Source: AP-15 sp963772965
GTDB lineage: Bacteria; Pseudomonadota; Alphaproteobacteria; ATCC43930; CGMCC-115725
DNA: 64,000 bases
Assembly (NCBI GenBank): GCA_963772965.1
Contig: CAVYZU010000001.1
Coordinates: 372,001 to 436,000, forward strand
Reading direction: 5' to 3'
In this document: in pieces, positions 25,417 to 33,637 of the stretch
Numbering within the stretch: position 1 is the first letter of the stretch
How the letters are laid out: each line of letters begins with the position of its first letter
Translations under genes and position numbers: made by a program
Notes under the pieces: model-generated
Databases searched by the model: none
Seen by the model: only the letters and a program-made list of their open reading frames with translations
What the model was told of the DNA's origin: nothing

Positions 25417-26540
25417 TGCGCAACCGCCATCGCGGACTCGGCCAGATCCCGCCCCAATACCGTGCAGATCGAAAGCAATTCGTCAACCCGGTGCGCGCAG
25501 CTGTAACGGGCTACGATTGTCGCTCTTCCATGAGCGGCGAGATATGCCCGCAACGCCGTGTCGGCGCGCAGCGCAGCGAGGTGGCGCCGCATTTCTTCGC
25601 CATTTTGTGCAACCAGATAGTCTTCGCCCGCAGTGAACAGCGCCTCGCAATCCTCCCATGGCGCCGAGACCAGCGGAATCCCACAGGCGAGAGCCTCGAA
25701 CATACGGATAGTCGGAATGCCCGGGAGGAGTTGTGCATAAGGCCGGCGTGGGACGTGGACGGTCATCCGGGCCGCCGCAAAGGCGCGCGGCGCCTCGAAA
25801 TTCGCCAGATAACCAGCATATTCGATCCCGGCTGTGGCCAGCGCTTTCTCGGCGTCGACTGGGTAGCGGACGCCGTGCACCCGCGCCGATATGCCCAGTG
25901 CGCTGACCGGCTCGATCAGGAATTCGCGGAGCTCCGCGGCGCGTTCGCCGTCTCCCCAATTGCCGATCCACACCAAATCGCGTTCCTCAGGTATCTCCGG
26001 ACAGGGTGCGAACACGCGAAGGTCGGCGCCCTCGTGCCAGGCATAAACCCGCCGACCCCAGCCATGGCCCCGGTAGGCCTCGACGAGCGCCGCGCCAAAG
26101 GCGAGCACCGCGTCGAACCCATCGAGATCGAGGCACGCCATCTCGTCTGGTGCGCTGACCATGCGATGGTGCGTGTCGAGAAACAAAAGTAGGAAGTGCG
26201 CTCCGGCCCGGCGGCGTGCCGCCAGCCGGCCGATCAGTGCCGGATCGGTCCATTCGTGCACCAGCACGAGATCGGCGCCGTCGAGAGCGCGATCGAGATC
26301 AATCTGTTCCGGTCTATAGGTCGTCACCGGCAGATCCGGATAAACCGAGCGCCAAGCGGTCAATGCCGCCGGCCCCGCATCCTTTGCGAGATTAACGGCG
26401 CTCCAGCCGTTTTCGGGCTCGAAGGCCTGCACATCAAACCCGCGGCCCCGCAATTCTGTCGCGATCCCGCGCAAGAAATGCGCATTCCCATGGTTCCAGT
26501 CCGAGCGCAGCGAATGGCAGAACAGCACGATCTTCGCCAT
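25413..26540 (-). CDS. CgeB-like glycosyltransferase
   Basis: The first-transcribed of the four CgeB-like genes, 375 residues from ATG 26540 (MAKIVLFCHSLRSDWNHGNA). Its start shares one base with the upstream stop (TGATG). The donor domain carries LVWIGNWGDGERAAELREFL and IRMFEALACGIPLVSAPWED followed by LFTAGEDYLVAQNGEEM. It is the most diverged of the four (no SSWGNG-type loop but an equivalent SDWNHGN), so it may add a different sugar. Confidence 0.9.
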   Translation of the reverse strand: MAKIVLFCHSLRSDWNHGNAHFLRGIATELRGRGFDVQAFEPENGWSAVNLAKDAGPAALTAWRSVYPDLPVTTYRPEQIDLDRALDGADLVLVHEWTDPALIGRLAARRRAGAHFLLLFLDTHHRMVSAPDEMACLDLDGFDAVLAFGAALVEAYRGHGWGRRVYAWHEGADLRVFAPCPEIPEERDLVWIGNWGDGERAAELREFLIEPVSALGISARVHGVRYPVDAEKALATAGIEYAGYLANFEAPRAFAAARMTVHVPRRPYAQLLPGIPTIRMFEALACGIPLVSAPWEDCEALFTAGEDYLVAQNGEEMRRHLAALRADTALRAYLAAHGRATIVARYSCAHRVDELLSICTVLGRDLAESAMAVAQ

Positions 26541-27640
26541 CAAGCGGCCCGGCGCTTGGCTGAACCGCCGATCAACTCGCGATAGAGCGCGCGGTAACGG
26601 CGGGCTGTGCTGGCGAGCGTAAAGCGCTTGGCGCGGATGCGCGCGGCGACGGCAAGCCGATCGCGTACCTCGCGATCGTCGATCAGGCGGGCAAGGGCGG
26701 CCTGCCATTCGCTCGCGTCCGCGGGCGGCACGAAAATCGCTGCCCCGTCCCAATTCTCACGCAGTGACGCAATGTCGCCGAGAACCAATGCGCAGCCTGC
26801 AACGGCGGCTTCAAGCACAGTGAGGCCGAATGGCTCGTAAAGTGCCGGCGCAGCAAAGATCGCAGCCTCACCGAGACGGCGGCGCATCTCTTCCGGACTG
26901 AGGACGCCGAGCAACCGCGCATGGCGCGGTTCGGCAACGCCCGTTTCGGGATGAGCCGATGCGCCGGCGATTTCGACGGGCCAGTCAAGATGCGGCGCAA
27001 CGCCGTCGAGCAGGCGCAAATTCTTAGCGTCATCCCAGATCCGGCCGGCGGCCATGATCACCGGTCGTTTGGGGAGCGGCATTAAGGCGCTCAACTCAAT
27101 CCCATTGGGGATGATCCGGGTATTCCACAGTGGCAATCCATATTGCCGACGCAGATCTGCCTGCACTGTACGTGTCGGCGCTACAACGCGATCGGCGGCG
27201 CGCAACCCGCCGACAACCTGTCGGCGATAGCCGTGCCACTCCGCCGGGGCCGCTTCGCCATGCACCGCTTTCCACCAGCTCAGCACGTCGGAGTGCGCAA
27301 CGACGACAATCGGGCAATCACTGCCGAGCCGCGCCTGGGCATAGCCATTGACATGCACAAGATCGACCTCGTGCTTCAATGCGAGCGCCTCGAGCCAGCG
27401 CGTGCTGGCTGTGATATCGGCCTGGCCTCCTGTCATCCATTCGAGACGGAAGTCGCTTTCGACCAGAATTACATTGTCGAGCCGAGAGGCGGCGGCGCGC
27501 TGCGCCGGTCGAGGGCGCGGCCCGAGCGTCGCGAGAATAAAACGGATATCAGGCAGTGCAGCACACAGCCCGAGCGCGTAGGACCACACCCCACCGACCG
27601 CATCGACGGTCATTAAAACAGTAGCGGCCGTTCCAGTCAC
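26540..27640 (-). CDS. Glycosyltransferase family 4
   Basis: A 366-residue retaining GT-B enzyme. GTG 27640 is preferred as start because it overlaps the upstream stop as GTGA. Motifs: DAVGGVWSYALGLCAAL near the N-terminus, IIPNGIEL, AAGRIWDDAKNLRLLDG, and the E-x7-E motif YEPFGLTVLEAAVAGCALV. It lies between the radical SAM gene and the CgeB-like run in one transcript. Confidence 0.92.
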   Translation of the reverse strand: MTGTAATVLMTVDAVGGVWSYALGLCAALPDIRFILATLGPRPRPAQRAAASRLDNVILVESDFRLEWMTGGQADITASTRWLEALALKHEVDLVHVNGYAQARLGSDCPIVVVAHSDVLSWWKAVHGEAAPAEWHGYRRQVVGGLRAADRVVAPTRTVQADLRRQYGLPLWNTRIIPNGIELSALMPLPKRPVIMAAGRIWDDAKNLRLLDGVAPHLDWPVEIAGASAHPETGVAEPRHARLLGVLSPEEMRRRLGEAAIFAAPALYEPFGLTVLEAAVAGCALVLGDIASLRENWDGAAIFVPPADASEWQAALARLIDDREVRDRLAVAARIRAKRFTLASTARRYRALYRELIGGSAKRRAA

Positions 27641-28929
27641 TGCGGCACTGCCTCCAGTTCCCAAAGTCGCTGCGGCTGAGTGTTCTGGATGTCGCTAAAG
27701 ACAACATGGCGATCGAGGTAGTAGTCGAGAGCGCGTTCCCAGGCGAAGTCGTCGGGTAGACCCCAAAGCCGGCGATAATCGGGCGAGCCAGGGTACGGGA
27801 AAAGCGGCACTGGCTCATTTGCCCACACACCATAGGCGCGCAATCCGTTACGCCAGCGTTCGACCGCGCCCGGATCATCGCTGTCGCTCGCGATCAAATT
27901 GGCTTGCACAAACGAGACTCGGCCTTTGGCGTAAATCAGACGGCGGGTCAGTTCGTCGGTCGAGACGCGACAATCCTTGTCGAGCCAATCGCGGCCCTCG
28001 GCAGTGAGGCTTTCGACACCGGCCTCGATCGAGACGCAACCCGCGGCGCCGAGCAGATCGAGCATGTCGTCGCGCCACAAATCGATGCGGGTCTGCACGC
28101 CAAACGCGACCGGGCGCTCCGCGATGGACTCGAGCAGTTCACGCCACGGCAGGAAAATCTCGTCGATAAAATAAACGTAGCCGACACCTGCCATGATCAG
28201 GCCATCAAGCTCGTCGAGGATCGTGGCAAGCGGGCGCCGGCGATAGCGGTCGCGGAAATTTTCCTTGGCGCAAAAGGTGCAATGGTAGGGACAGCCGCGC
28301 GACGTCTCCATCTCCGCGCCGGGCCCGGTTGGCGCAATGTCAAACCGGTGGTGATGATGGGCGTGACGCTGCAGTAAGGTGGTCGGCCAATAAAGCGCCG
28401 GCAACTTGGCGATGTCCGCAGCCTGCGGCCCGCCCTGAACGACGATTTCGCCGGAGATGCGATGGCACAGCCCGACAATGCCGCCCCAATACTCGTGTGG
28501 CGTGTCGGCGAGTTGCACCAGCACCTCTTCGCATTCGCCGAGCACGACCGCATCGACCGCGAGTTTGCGGAATGCGGCGCGCGGGGTTGTCGAACCGTGG
28601 GGGCCAATGGCAACCCGAAGTGCTGGAATACCAGCAAGCGCCCGCAATGCGGCTTGCGGGACGCGCAACTCAGGCGGGGCGCAGCGCCAGAACAAATAGC
28701 TCGGCGCAGTGGCGATCACGATCATGTCCGGGGCAAAGCCGGCAACCCCCGCCCGTAGCGCTACATCATCGAAGTTTTCCGCCTGGGCATCGACGATAAT
28801 GGCCATATGCCCGGCCATCGCCAGCAGTGCCGCGGCATAGCCGAACTCCAGCGGCAGGTGCGGCTCGCGACAGCCGAAATAAATGCTGCCGGTGAAGTCC
28901 CAGTTCGGATTTACCAGCGCCACCCTCAT
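27637..28929 (-). CDS. B12-binding domain radical SAM protein
   Basis: A 430-residue enzyme. Residues 1-130 form a cobalamin-binding Rossmann domain of the class that lacks the DxHxxG histidine. The radical SAM core begins at ETSRGCPYHCTFC, with cluster cysteines Cys213, Cys217 and Cys220, followed by YVYFIDEIFLPWRELLES and GVQTRIDLW. Relatives methylate unreactive carbon or phosphorus or rearrange rings. Its stop overlaps the GT4 start. In this cluster it probably alkylates or rearranges a sugar, but the reaction cannot be read from sequence. Confidence 0.92.
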   Translation of the reverse strand: MRVALVNPNWDFTGSIYFGCREPHLPLEFGYAAALLAMAGHMAIIVDAQAENFDDVALRAGVAGFAPDMIVIATAPSYLFWRCAPPELRVPQAALRALAGIPALRVAIGPHGSTTPRAAFRKLAVDAVVLGECEEVLVQLADTPHEYWGGIVGLCHRISGEIVVQGGPQAADIAKLPALYWPTTLLQRHAHHHHRFDIAPTGPGAEMETSRGCPYHCTFCAKENFRDRYRRRPLATILDELDGLIMAGVGYVYFIDEIFLPWRELLESIAERPVAFGVQTRIDLWRDDMLDLLGAAGCVSIEAGVESLTAEGRDWLDKDCRVSTDELTRRLIYAKGRVSFVQANLIASDSDDPGAVERWRNGLRAYGVWANEPVPLFPYPGSPDYRRLWGLPDDFAWERALDYYLDRHVVFSDIQNTQPQRLWELEAVPQ

Positions 28930-28975
28930 TGGGCCGCCGCTCGCAGCGTCTGTTGGTCCCAGAGCAGCGGCACGA

Positions 28976-30103
28976 TCACACCGTGAGGCCGCGCGAAGCG
29001 AGGGCGCTCAGCGCCTCGCCAACCCGGTCAACGGCAACCCGTCCGTCGAGCCAGCTGACCAGCTTGCCGATGCCTTCTTCCAGGCTGGTTTGCGGCCGAT
29101 AGCCGAGGATCGAGCGAGCCTGCGAGATGTCGGGGTAGCAGTGGCGGATGTCGCCGACGCGGCATTCCCCCGTGATCTCGGGCTCGATCGGCACGCCGAG
29201 CGCCTCGGAGAGCAGGCGGGCGACTTGGTTGATGGTCACGGCGCGGCCGCTACCGATGTTAAAGGCATGCCCGACCGCAGCATCGCAGGTCAATGCCAGG
29301 CGGCAGGCCTCGGCGACATCTTCGACATAAACGAAATCGCGGCGTTGCTTGCCGTCCTCGAATATCAACGGCGGGCGGTCGTTCAGCAGCCGCGCCGCAA
29401 AAATCGCGAGAACCCCGCTATAGGGGTTCGATAACGCCTGGTGCGGCCCATAAACGTTAAAAAAGCGCAATGCGACTGTCGGAATGTTGTAGGCGCCGCC
29501 AACCAATAGGCAGAGCCTCTCCTGATCGTATTTCGACAGCGCATAAACCGAGCCGACCGAGACCGGCTTGGTTTCGGGCGTCGGCACCGGCTGAAGCGCG
29601 TTGCCATTGCCGTCGGTCGGCTCCCACAAGCCGGCCTTTAGCTGATGCGGGGTGCGCTCGACAACCGGAAACAGAGCGCCGCTCGCGGCACGATAAAGGC
29701 CTTCGCCATAAACACTCATGCTCGAGGCGACGACGAGTTGGCTGAAAGGGTGGCGCTTGGTGCGCTGGACCATTGCTTCAAGTAAGACCGCTGTGCCACT
29801 CGAATTGACATCGGTATAGTCGGCGACCTCGTACATGCTTTGCCCCACCCCGACCCGAGCGGCGAGGTGGATCACGGCGTCGACGCCGGCGAGAGCCCTC
29901 TTGACCATCCGCGGCACACGAACATCGCCGATGATAAGCTCGATCCGCTTGTCCAAGTAAGACGGAGGACGGCGCTCCGCGCCGTGGATCTGCGGGTCCA
30001 GATTATCGAGCGCCCGAACTCGCCAGCCCTGCTGAAGCAGCTGTGCGGCGCAATGCGAGGCAATAAAGCCGGCGCCGCCGGTGATCAGAATTGTTCTGCT
30101 CAT
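28976..30103 (-). CDS. NAD-dependent sugar epimerase/dehydratase (extended SDR)
   Basis: A 375-residue extended short-chain dehydrogenase acting on nucleotide sugars. It has the NAD motif TGGAGFIASHCAAQ, catalytic Tyr-Lys in YALSKYDQER preceded by VVASSMSVYGEG, and the RRDFVYVEDVAEACRLAL block. An insertion of about 45 residues (LWEPTDGNGNALQPVPTPE region) between the Ser and Tyr motifs is unusual. It starts a tight run of genes; 46 bases separate it from the radical SAM gene. Probably a 4-epimerase-like step, product unknown. Confidence 0.9.
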   Translation of the reverse strand: MSRTILITGGAGFIASHCAAQLLQQGWRVRALDNLDPQIHGAERRPPSYLDKRIELIIGDVRVPRMVKRALAGVDAVIHLAARVGVGQSMYEVADYTDVNSSGTAVLLEAMVQRTKRHPFSQLVVASSMSVYGEGLYRAASGALFPVVERTPHQLKAGLWEPTDGNGNALQPVPTPETKPVSVGSVYALSKYDQERLCLLVGGAYNIPTVALRFFNVYGPHQALSNPYSGVLAIFAARLLNDRPPLIFEDGKQRRDFVYVEDVAEACRLALTCDAAVGHAFNIGSGRAVTINQVARLLSEALGVPIEPEITGECRVGDIRHCYPDISQARSILGYRPQTSLEEGIGKLVSWLDGRVAVDRVGEALSALASRGLTV

Positions 30104-30293
30104 ACCTGCCCTGCATTGCCAAAACGTACTTTGCAGACAACGCGGTACTTACAAGAAGGTTCAAACGTTTTGGCTGAAAGTCACGCGACAGGCCCAATTT
30201 GAGCGAGCAGGGCTTTGACGCCGGACGTTGCGACCCGCAATTCTCCGACCAAAATTGGAGTTGCTGCACTCCGCCCCACCGGGTTTGCCGGGC

Positions 30294-30650
30294 TTACCCG
30301 CGGTGATGGTGCCGCGAGGCGTGATTTTCGCCGTGCTGCCGCGCCTCGGCCGTGTCGCGGCCGATCAGCTTATTAAAGTAGCTCTTCTCGCCGCTTGCCG
30401 TCTTGTCCTGGTAAAGTAGAGCGAGACCAGCTTCGTCGAATTTCCGGAAGAACTCGTCCCAAGAGATCTCCTCAAGGCTGTCGTCATTCGCATTTGGTGC
30501 GTCAGGAAAGATCAGCCGAATAATCCCCGGATCTTTACCGCGGTGCGTCGCCTGGACCGCCGCCGGCTTTCCGCCGCGCGACTCCGCCCATTTACGGATC
30601 TCGTCGTGATCGGTTGTAATATGCGCTTCGGCTGAGGTGTGCGCCGCCAT
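30294..30650 (-). CDS. Conserved hypothetical protein, HTTDHD-type
   Basis: A 118-residue soluble protein. The N-terminal ITTDHDEIRKWAESRGGKPA and central RGKDPGIIRLIFPD are typical of a widespread small family of unknown function sometimes mislabelled as a glucan branching enzyme; the C-terminal half has ISWDEFFRKFDEAGLALLYQ. ATG 30650 was chosen; ATGs at 30662 and 30674 are also in frame. It overlaps the GT9-like gene and may be translated with it. A His-rich tail (HASRHHHRG) ends the protein. Confidence 0.75.
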   Translation of the reverse strand: MAAHTSAEAHITTDHDEIRKWAESRGGKPAAVQATHRGKDPGIIRLIFPDAPNANDDSLEEISWDEFFRKFDEAGLALLYQDKTASGEKSYFNKLIGRDTAEARQHGENHASRHHHRG

Positions 30651-31638
30651 CGCTAACTCCATCATTGAAAGCAATCATTCTTTCAACAAGGCGACACTGC
30701 TCTTGTTCCGCCTCAGCCCGGAACGCCGCTTCCATCAGTGCCGCCATCAGCTGATCGACAACCGGCTGCCATTCGCCACAGCGGGTCTGCCGAAACAGCC
30801 GCATCGTCGGGTACCACGGACTATCGTCGCGACCGCGCATCCAGCGCCAATCCGCATCGGCGTCGAGCAATGTCCAAACCGGGCGGCCAAGGGCGCCCGC
30901 TAGATGGGCGGCCATTGTGTCAACGGTGACAATCAGGTCGAGATCGCAGATCAAGGAGGCCGTCTCGACGATCGTCGCATGCCCGGACACGGCCGAGGCG
31001 AAAATCCGAAGCAGGGCGGCCGCCGATGGGTCGTGGCGCGCCGGGCCAAGCTGCAAACAGACGAGGTCGAGCGGCAACCGGGCGAGAGGCGTCAGCAGTG
31101 CCGGAGGCAGCGAGCGCTCGCGGCGCCAATCGCCGGCTGCCCAAACAACCCCGACGCGCAGACGTCTTGGGGCGCTCCAACCCGGCAAGGACTGACCCGC
31201 CGCGGCCCACGGCAGCCGCAAATAGGGGACCGGTCCCGGCAATTCGTCGAGACGAATGCGCAGCGCGTGCGGCAATTCCATCGATTCAACTGCCAAATCG
31301 TATTTTGGGGTCGCTGCGCCGAGCGGATAGAGCGCCACAATACCGCCAACCGAGGACAACAGCGGCAGCAACGCGGGCTGTGCTTCTACCGCGACACTGC
31401 GTGCGATAGCCGCGAGCGTTGGCACAAACCGGATAAACTGCAACATGTCGCCGAGGCCGTGATAACATCGCACCAGCACATTGCGGCCCGATAGCGCGGC
31501 GCCGTCCCACACCCAGCGGAGATGATAGGGCAGTTCAGCGCAGGATTGTCCTGCGCGCTGCCGCATTACGGCGTCGCTGATCGCCCAAGCCCGCTCGAAG
31601 TCGCCGTCGAGCATCGCCTCCTGCCACGGATCGCGCAT
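30592..31638 (-). CDS. GT9-like (heptosyltransferase-related) glycosyltransferase
   Basis: A 348-residue protein whose second half resembles the C-terminal domain of ADP-heptose transferases attached to TPR proteins: VGVVWAAGDWRRERSLP, LIVTVDTMAAHLAGALGRPVW and RDDSPWYPTMRLFRQ. The N-terminal 60 residues are helical, possibly a TPR remnant. It begins 37 bases beyond topoisomerase IB and may be the first gene of the long cluster transcript. Confidence 0.8.
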   Translation of the reverse strand: MRDPWQEAMLDGDFERAWAISDAVMRQRAGQSCAELPYHLRWVWDGAALSGRNVLVRCYHGLGDMLQFIRFVPTLAAIARSVAVEAQPALLPLLSSVGGIVALYPLGAATPKYDLAVESMELPHALRIRLDELPGPVPYLRLPWAAAGQSLPGWSAPRRLRVGVVWAAGDWRRERSLPPALLTPLARLPLDLVCLQLGPARHDPSAAALLRIFASAVSGHATIVETASLICDLDLIVTVDTMAAHLAGALGRPVWTLLDADADWRWMRGRDDSPWYPTMRLFRQTRCGEWQPVVDQLMAALMEAAFRAEAEQEQCRLVERMIAFNDGVSDGGAHLSRSAYYNRSRRDP

Positions 31639-31675
31639 CGCTCAGCGGGCGGTGGCGGTAAGGCGAGTGCTCGTG

Positions 31676-32809
31676 CTAGCCCGCCGCGCGCCGACTGCGC
31701 CGGGGCTCCTCTGCTTCGCGGGCGAGCTTTGCAATGCGAAGGCGGAGAAAGGCAACCACCGCTGCCTCCTCGGGGCTCATCCCCTCGATGTTCTCGGTCA
31801 AGAAATCGCGGGTGCGGGCCTCCAATGTGTGCAGCAAGGTTCCGTCGAGGTAGCCTTCGAAGATCGCCGGGTGAATATAGCACTTACGGCATACTGCCGC
31901 GGTGTTGCCGAGATGCTTGGCGACGCGTTCGACCGCGCGGACGATCGTTGACTTGGCAGCAGTGCCGTCGCCCAGAGCGTGCAACTCCTGCAATGCCATT
32001 GCGGCGAGATGGGTCCCCGCCCAGGTCCGGAAATCCTTGGCGGTTATGTCCTCGCCGCTGATCTCGCGCAGGTAGTTGTTGACGTCGTCGGAATCGACCG
32101 TATGCGGGTTGCCGTCCTCGTCGAGGTAGTGGAACAGTTCATAGCCTGGAAGATCGCGGCAGTTTTTGATGATGCGGGCGAGGCGGCGGTCGGTAATCCG
32201 TCCCTCATGTCGCACTCCGCTCTTGCCACGAAAACTGAGGCGAATGTGGTCGCCGACAATCACGGCATGCCGGTTGCGCAATGTCGTCAGCCCAAAGCTG
32301 TGATTGGCGCGTGAATATTCTTCGTTGCCAATGCGGAACAGCGTCAGCTCCATCAAGCGGACGATCGCCGCCAGGACGCGCTCGCGGGGCAGCCCGCGAC
32401 GGCTCAGATCGGCCTCGACGCGGGCGCGAATGCGCGGCAGCGCGTGACTGAAAACCAGCATCCGGTGGTATTTCGTCTCGTCGCGTGTCTCACGCCAGCG
32501 CGGGTGATAGCGGTATTGCTTGCGACCGCGGGCGTCGCGTCCGGTCGCTTGGATGTGCCCGTTGGGCCACGGGCAAATCCAGACATCGGTCCATGCCGGC
32601 GGGATTGCCAAAGATTTGATGCGGCTCAGCGTGTCGACGTCGCTGATCAACTCGCCATGGACATCGCGGTAGTCAAAGCCATGTTGGGCTTTGTGCCGGG
32701 TGATGCCGGGGCCGTCATCGCTAACATGGCGCAGGCGGGCGGCCCTGGCCGCGGCTACCGAATCATCGATCAGCGGCGGTGCCGGCAATGTCCGCAGCTC
32801 CACCGACAT
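31676..32809 (-). CDS. DNA topoisomerase IB
   Basis: A 377-residue poxvirus-type topoisomerase IB that relaxes supercoils through a 3'-phosphotyrosyl intermediate. The family signatures are IPPAWTDVWICPWPNGHIQ, RIGNEEYSRANHSFGLTTLR, RGKSGVRHEGRI, and the catalytic tyrosine in CRKCYIHPAIFEGYL. Length is normal for bacterial members. It is not functionally linked to its glycosylation neighbours as far as can be seen. Confidence 0.95.
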   Translation of the reverse strand: MSVELRTLPAPPLIDDSVAAARAARLRHVSDDGPGITRHKAQHGFDYRDVHGELISDVDTLSRIKSLAIPPAWTDVWICPWPNGHIQATGRDARGRKQYRYHPRWRETRDETKYHRMLVFSHALPRIRARVEADLSRRGLPRERVLAAIVRLMELTLFRIGNEEYSRANHSFGLTTLRNRHAVIVGDHIRLSFRGKSGVRHEGRITDRRLARIIKNCRDLPGYELFHYLDEDGNPHTVDSDDVNNYLREISGEDITAKDFRTWAGTHLAAMALQELHALGDGTAAKSTIVRAVERVAKHLGNTAAVCRKCYIHPAIFEGYLDGTLLHTLEARTRDFLTENIEGMSPEEAAVVAFLRLRIAKLAREAEEPRRSRRAAG

Positions 32810-32972
32810 CTAACGCCCGTCACGCCGACTGGCGTTTCGCAGATAGCTACTCTCTTCGAGGACTTTGCTGCCGCTTGGCATGATCTCGCTCGATCCAGGT
32901 ACTCGGCAAACCGTATCCAGGTTGCACCGGTTCCGAGAACTGCACGTGGCCCTTCTTAGGGCATGGGCTTTT

Positions 32973-33404
32973 TCAGGAAAACGCCAGAGTGACCGTGAAG
33001 CACGCCAGACCAAGCGCGATCCAGACCACATAGTCGCCGACAAGGCCGCTGTGGAGCGGATTGAGGACCCGGTACGGCAGGTCGGCGACGGCATCGATCG
33101 CGCCAACGAGCGTGCGCGGCAGGCGATCGCGCGTAAGATCAAAGCTTGCAATGGCGACAGCCAACGCGGTCGACGCCAATGCCGAGGATGACGACGCGAC
33201 CGCCGCTCCCTGCCCGTGTTCGGCTAATACCGGGGCGAACAGACGAGTAAATCTGGGGGCAATCGCCTCGGCAAAACTGCCTGGGAGCAAGCTGAGGGCG
33301 AGCAGCAAAACAATCGGGATCAGTCCACCGGAGAACACATCCCGGAAGGTCCCTAACGGCAACACGTTTTGCATAAAAGCAGCGCCGGTCACCATCGGCG
33401 CCAA
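32973..33404 (-). CDS. Short membrane protein, possible C-terminal remnant of a NuoL/MrpA-like subunit
   Basis: About 143 hydrophobic residues with three probable membrane helices (GLIPIVLLLALSLLPGSF, ALASTALAVAIASF, YVVWIALGLACFTVTLAF). The ending VLNPLHSGLVGDYVVWIALG resembles the last helices of proton-conducting NuoL/HyfB-type subunits. A stop at 33432-33434 closes the frame upstream, so the rest of such a protein is absent. It may be a decayed fragment or a small membrane protein. The start (TTG 33404, ATG 33395) is uncertain. Confidence 0.45.
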   Translation of the reverse strand: MAPMVTGAAFMQNVLPLGTFRDVFSGGLIPIVLLLALSLLPGSFAEAIAPRFTRLFAPVLAEHGQGAAVASSSSALASTALAVAIASFDLTRDRLPRTLVGAIDAVADLPYRVLNPLHSGLVGDYVVWIALGLACFTVTLAFS

Positions 33405-33637
33405 ACCGGCGCACCACCCTTGTTCCCGATATTACGAAGGCCTATGAGGGTTAGCGCTGACTATATCGTTATCTCACCCGCCGGTGGGACGAGCCTTAAC
33501 ACCGCCGCGGTGCTCAGCGAACCTCGCGAGCGACAGCGATTTGCTACAATACTGCCTCTGCACCGTATCGAGCGTTGGAGAGCCCGGTACAGCATGGTTC
33601 AGAGGCCCCCGGCGCTTGAACCCCGACGGGGGACGGC

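Noticed and set aside
30294..30650. Alpha-glucan branching enzyme label
   Set aside because: Proteins of this small family are sometimes given that name, but 118 residues without a glycosyl hydrolase barrel cannot perform the reaction.
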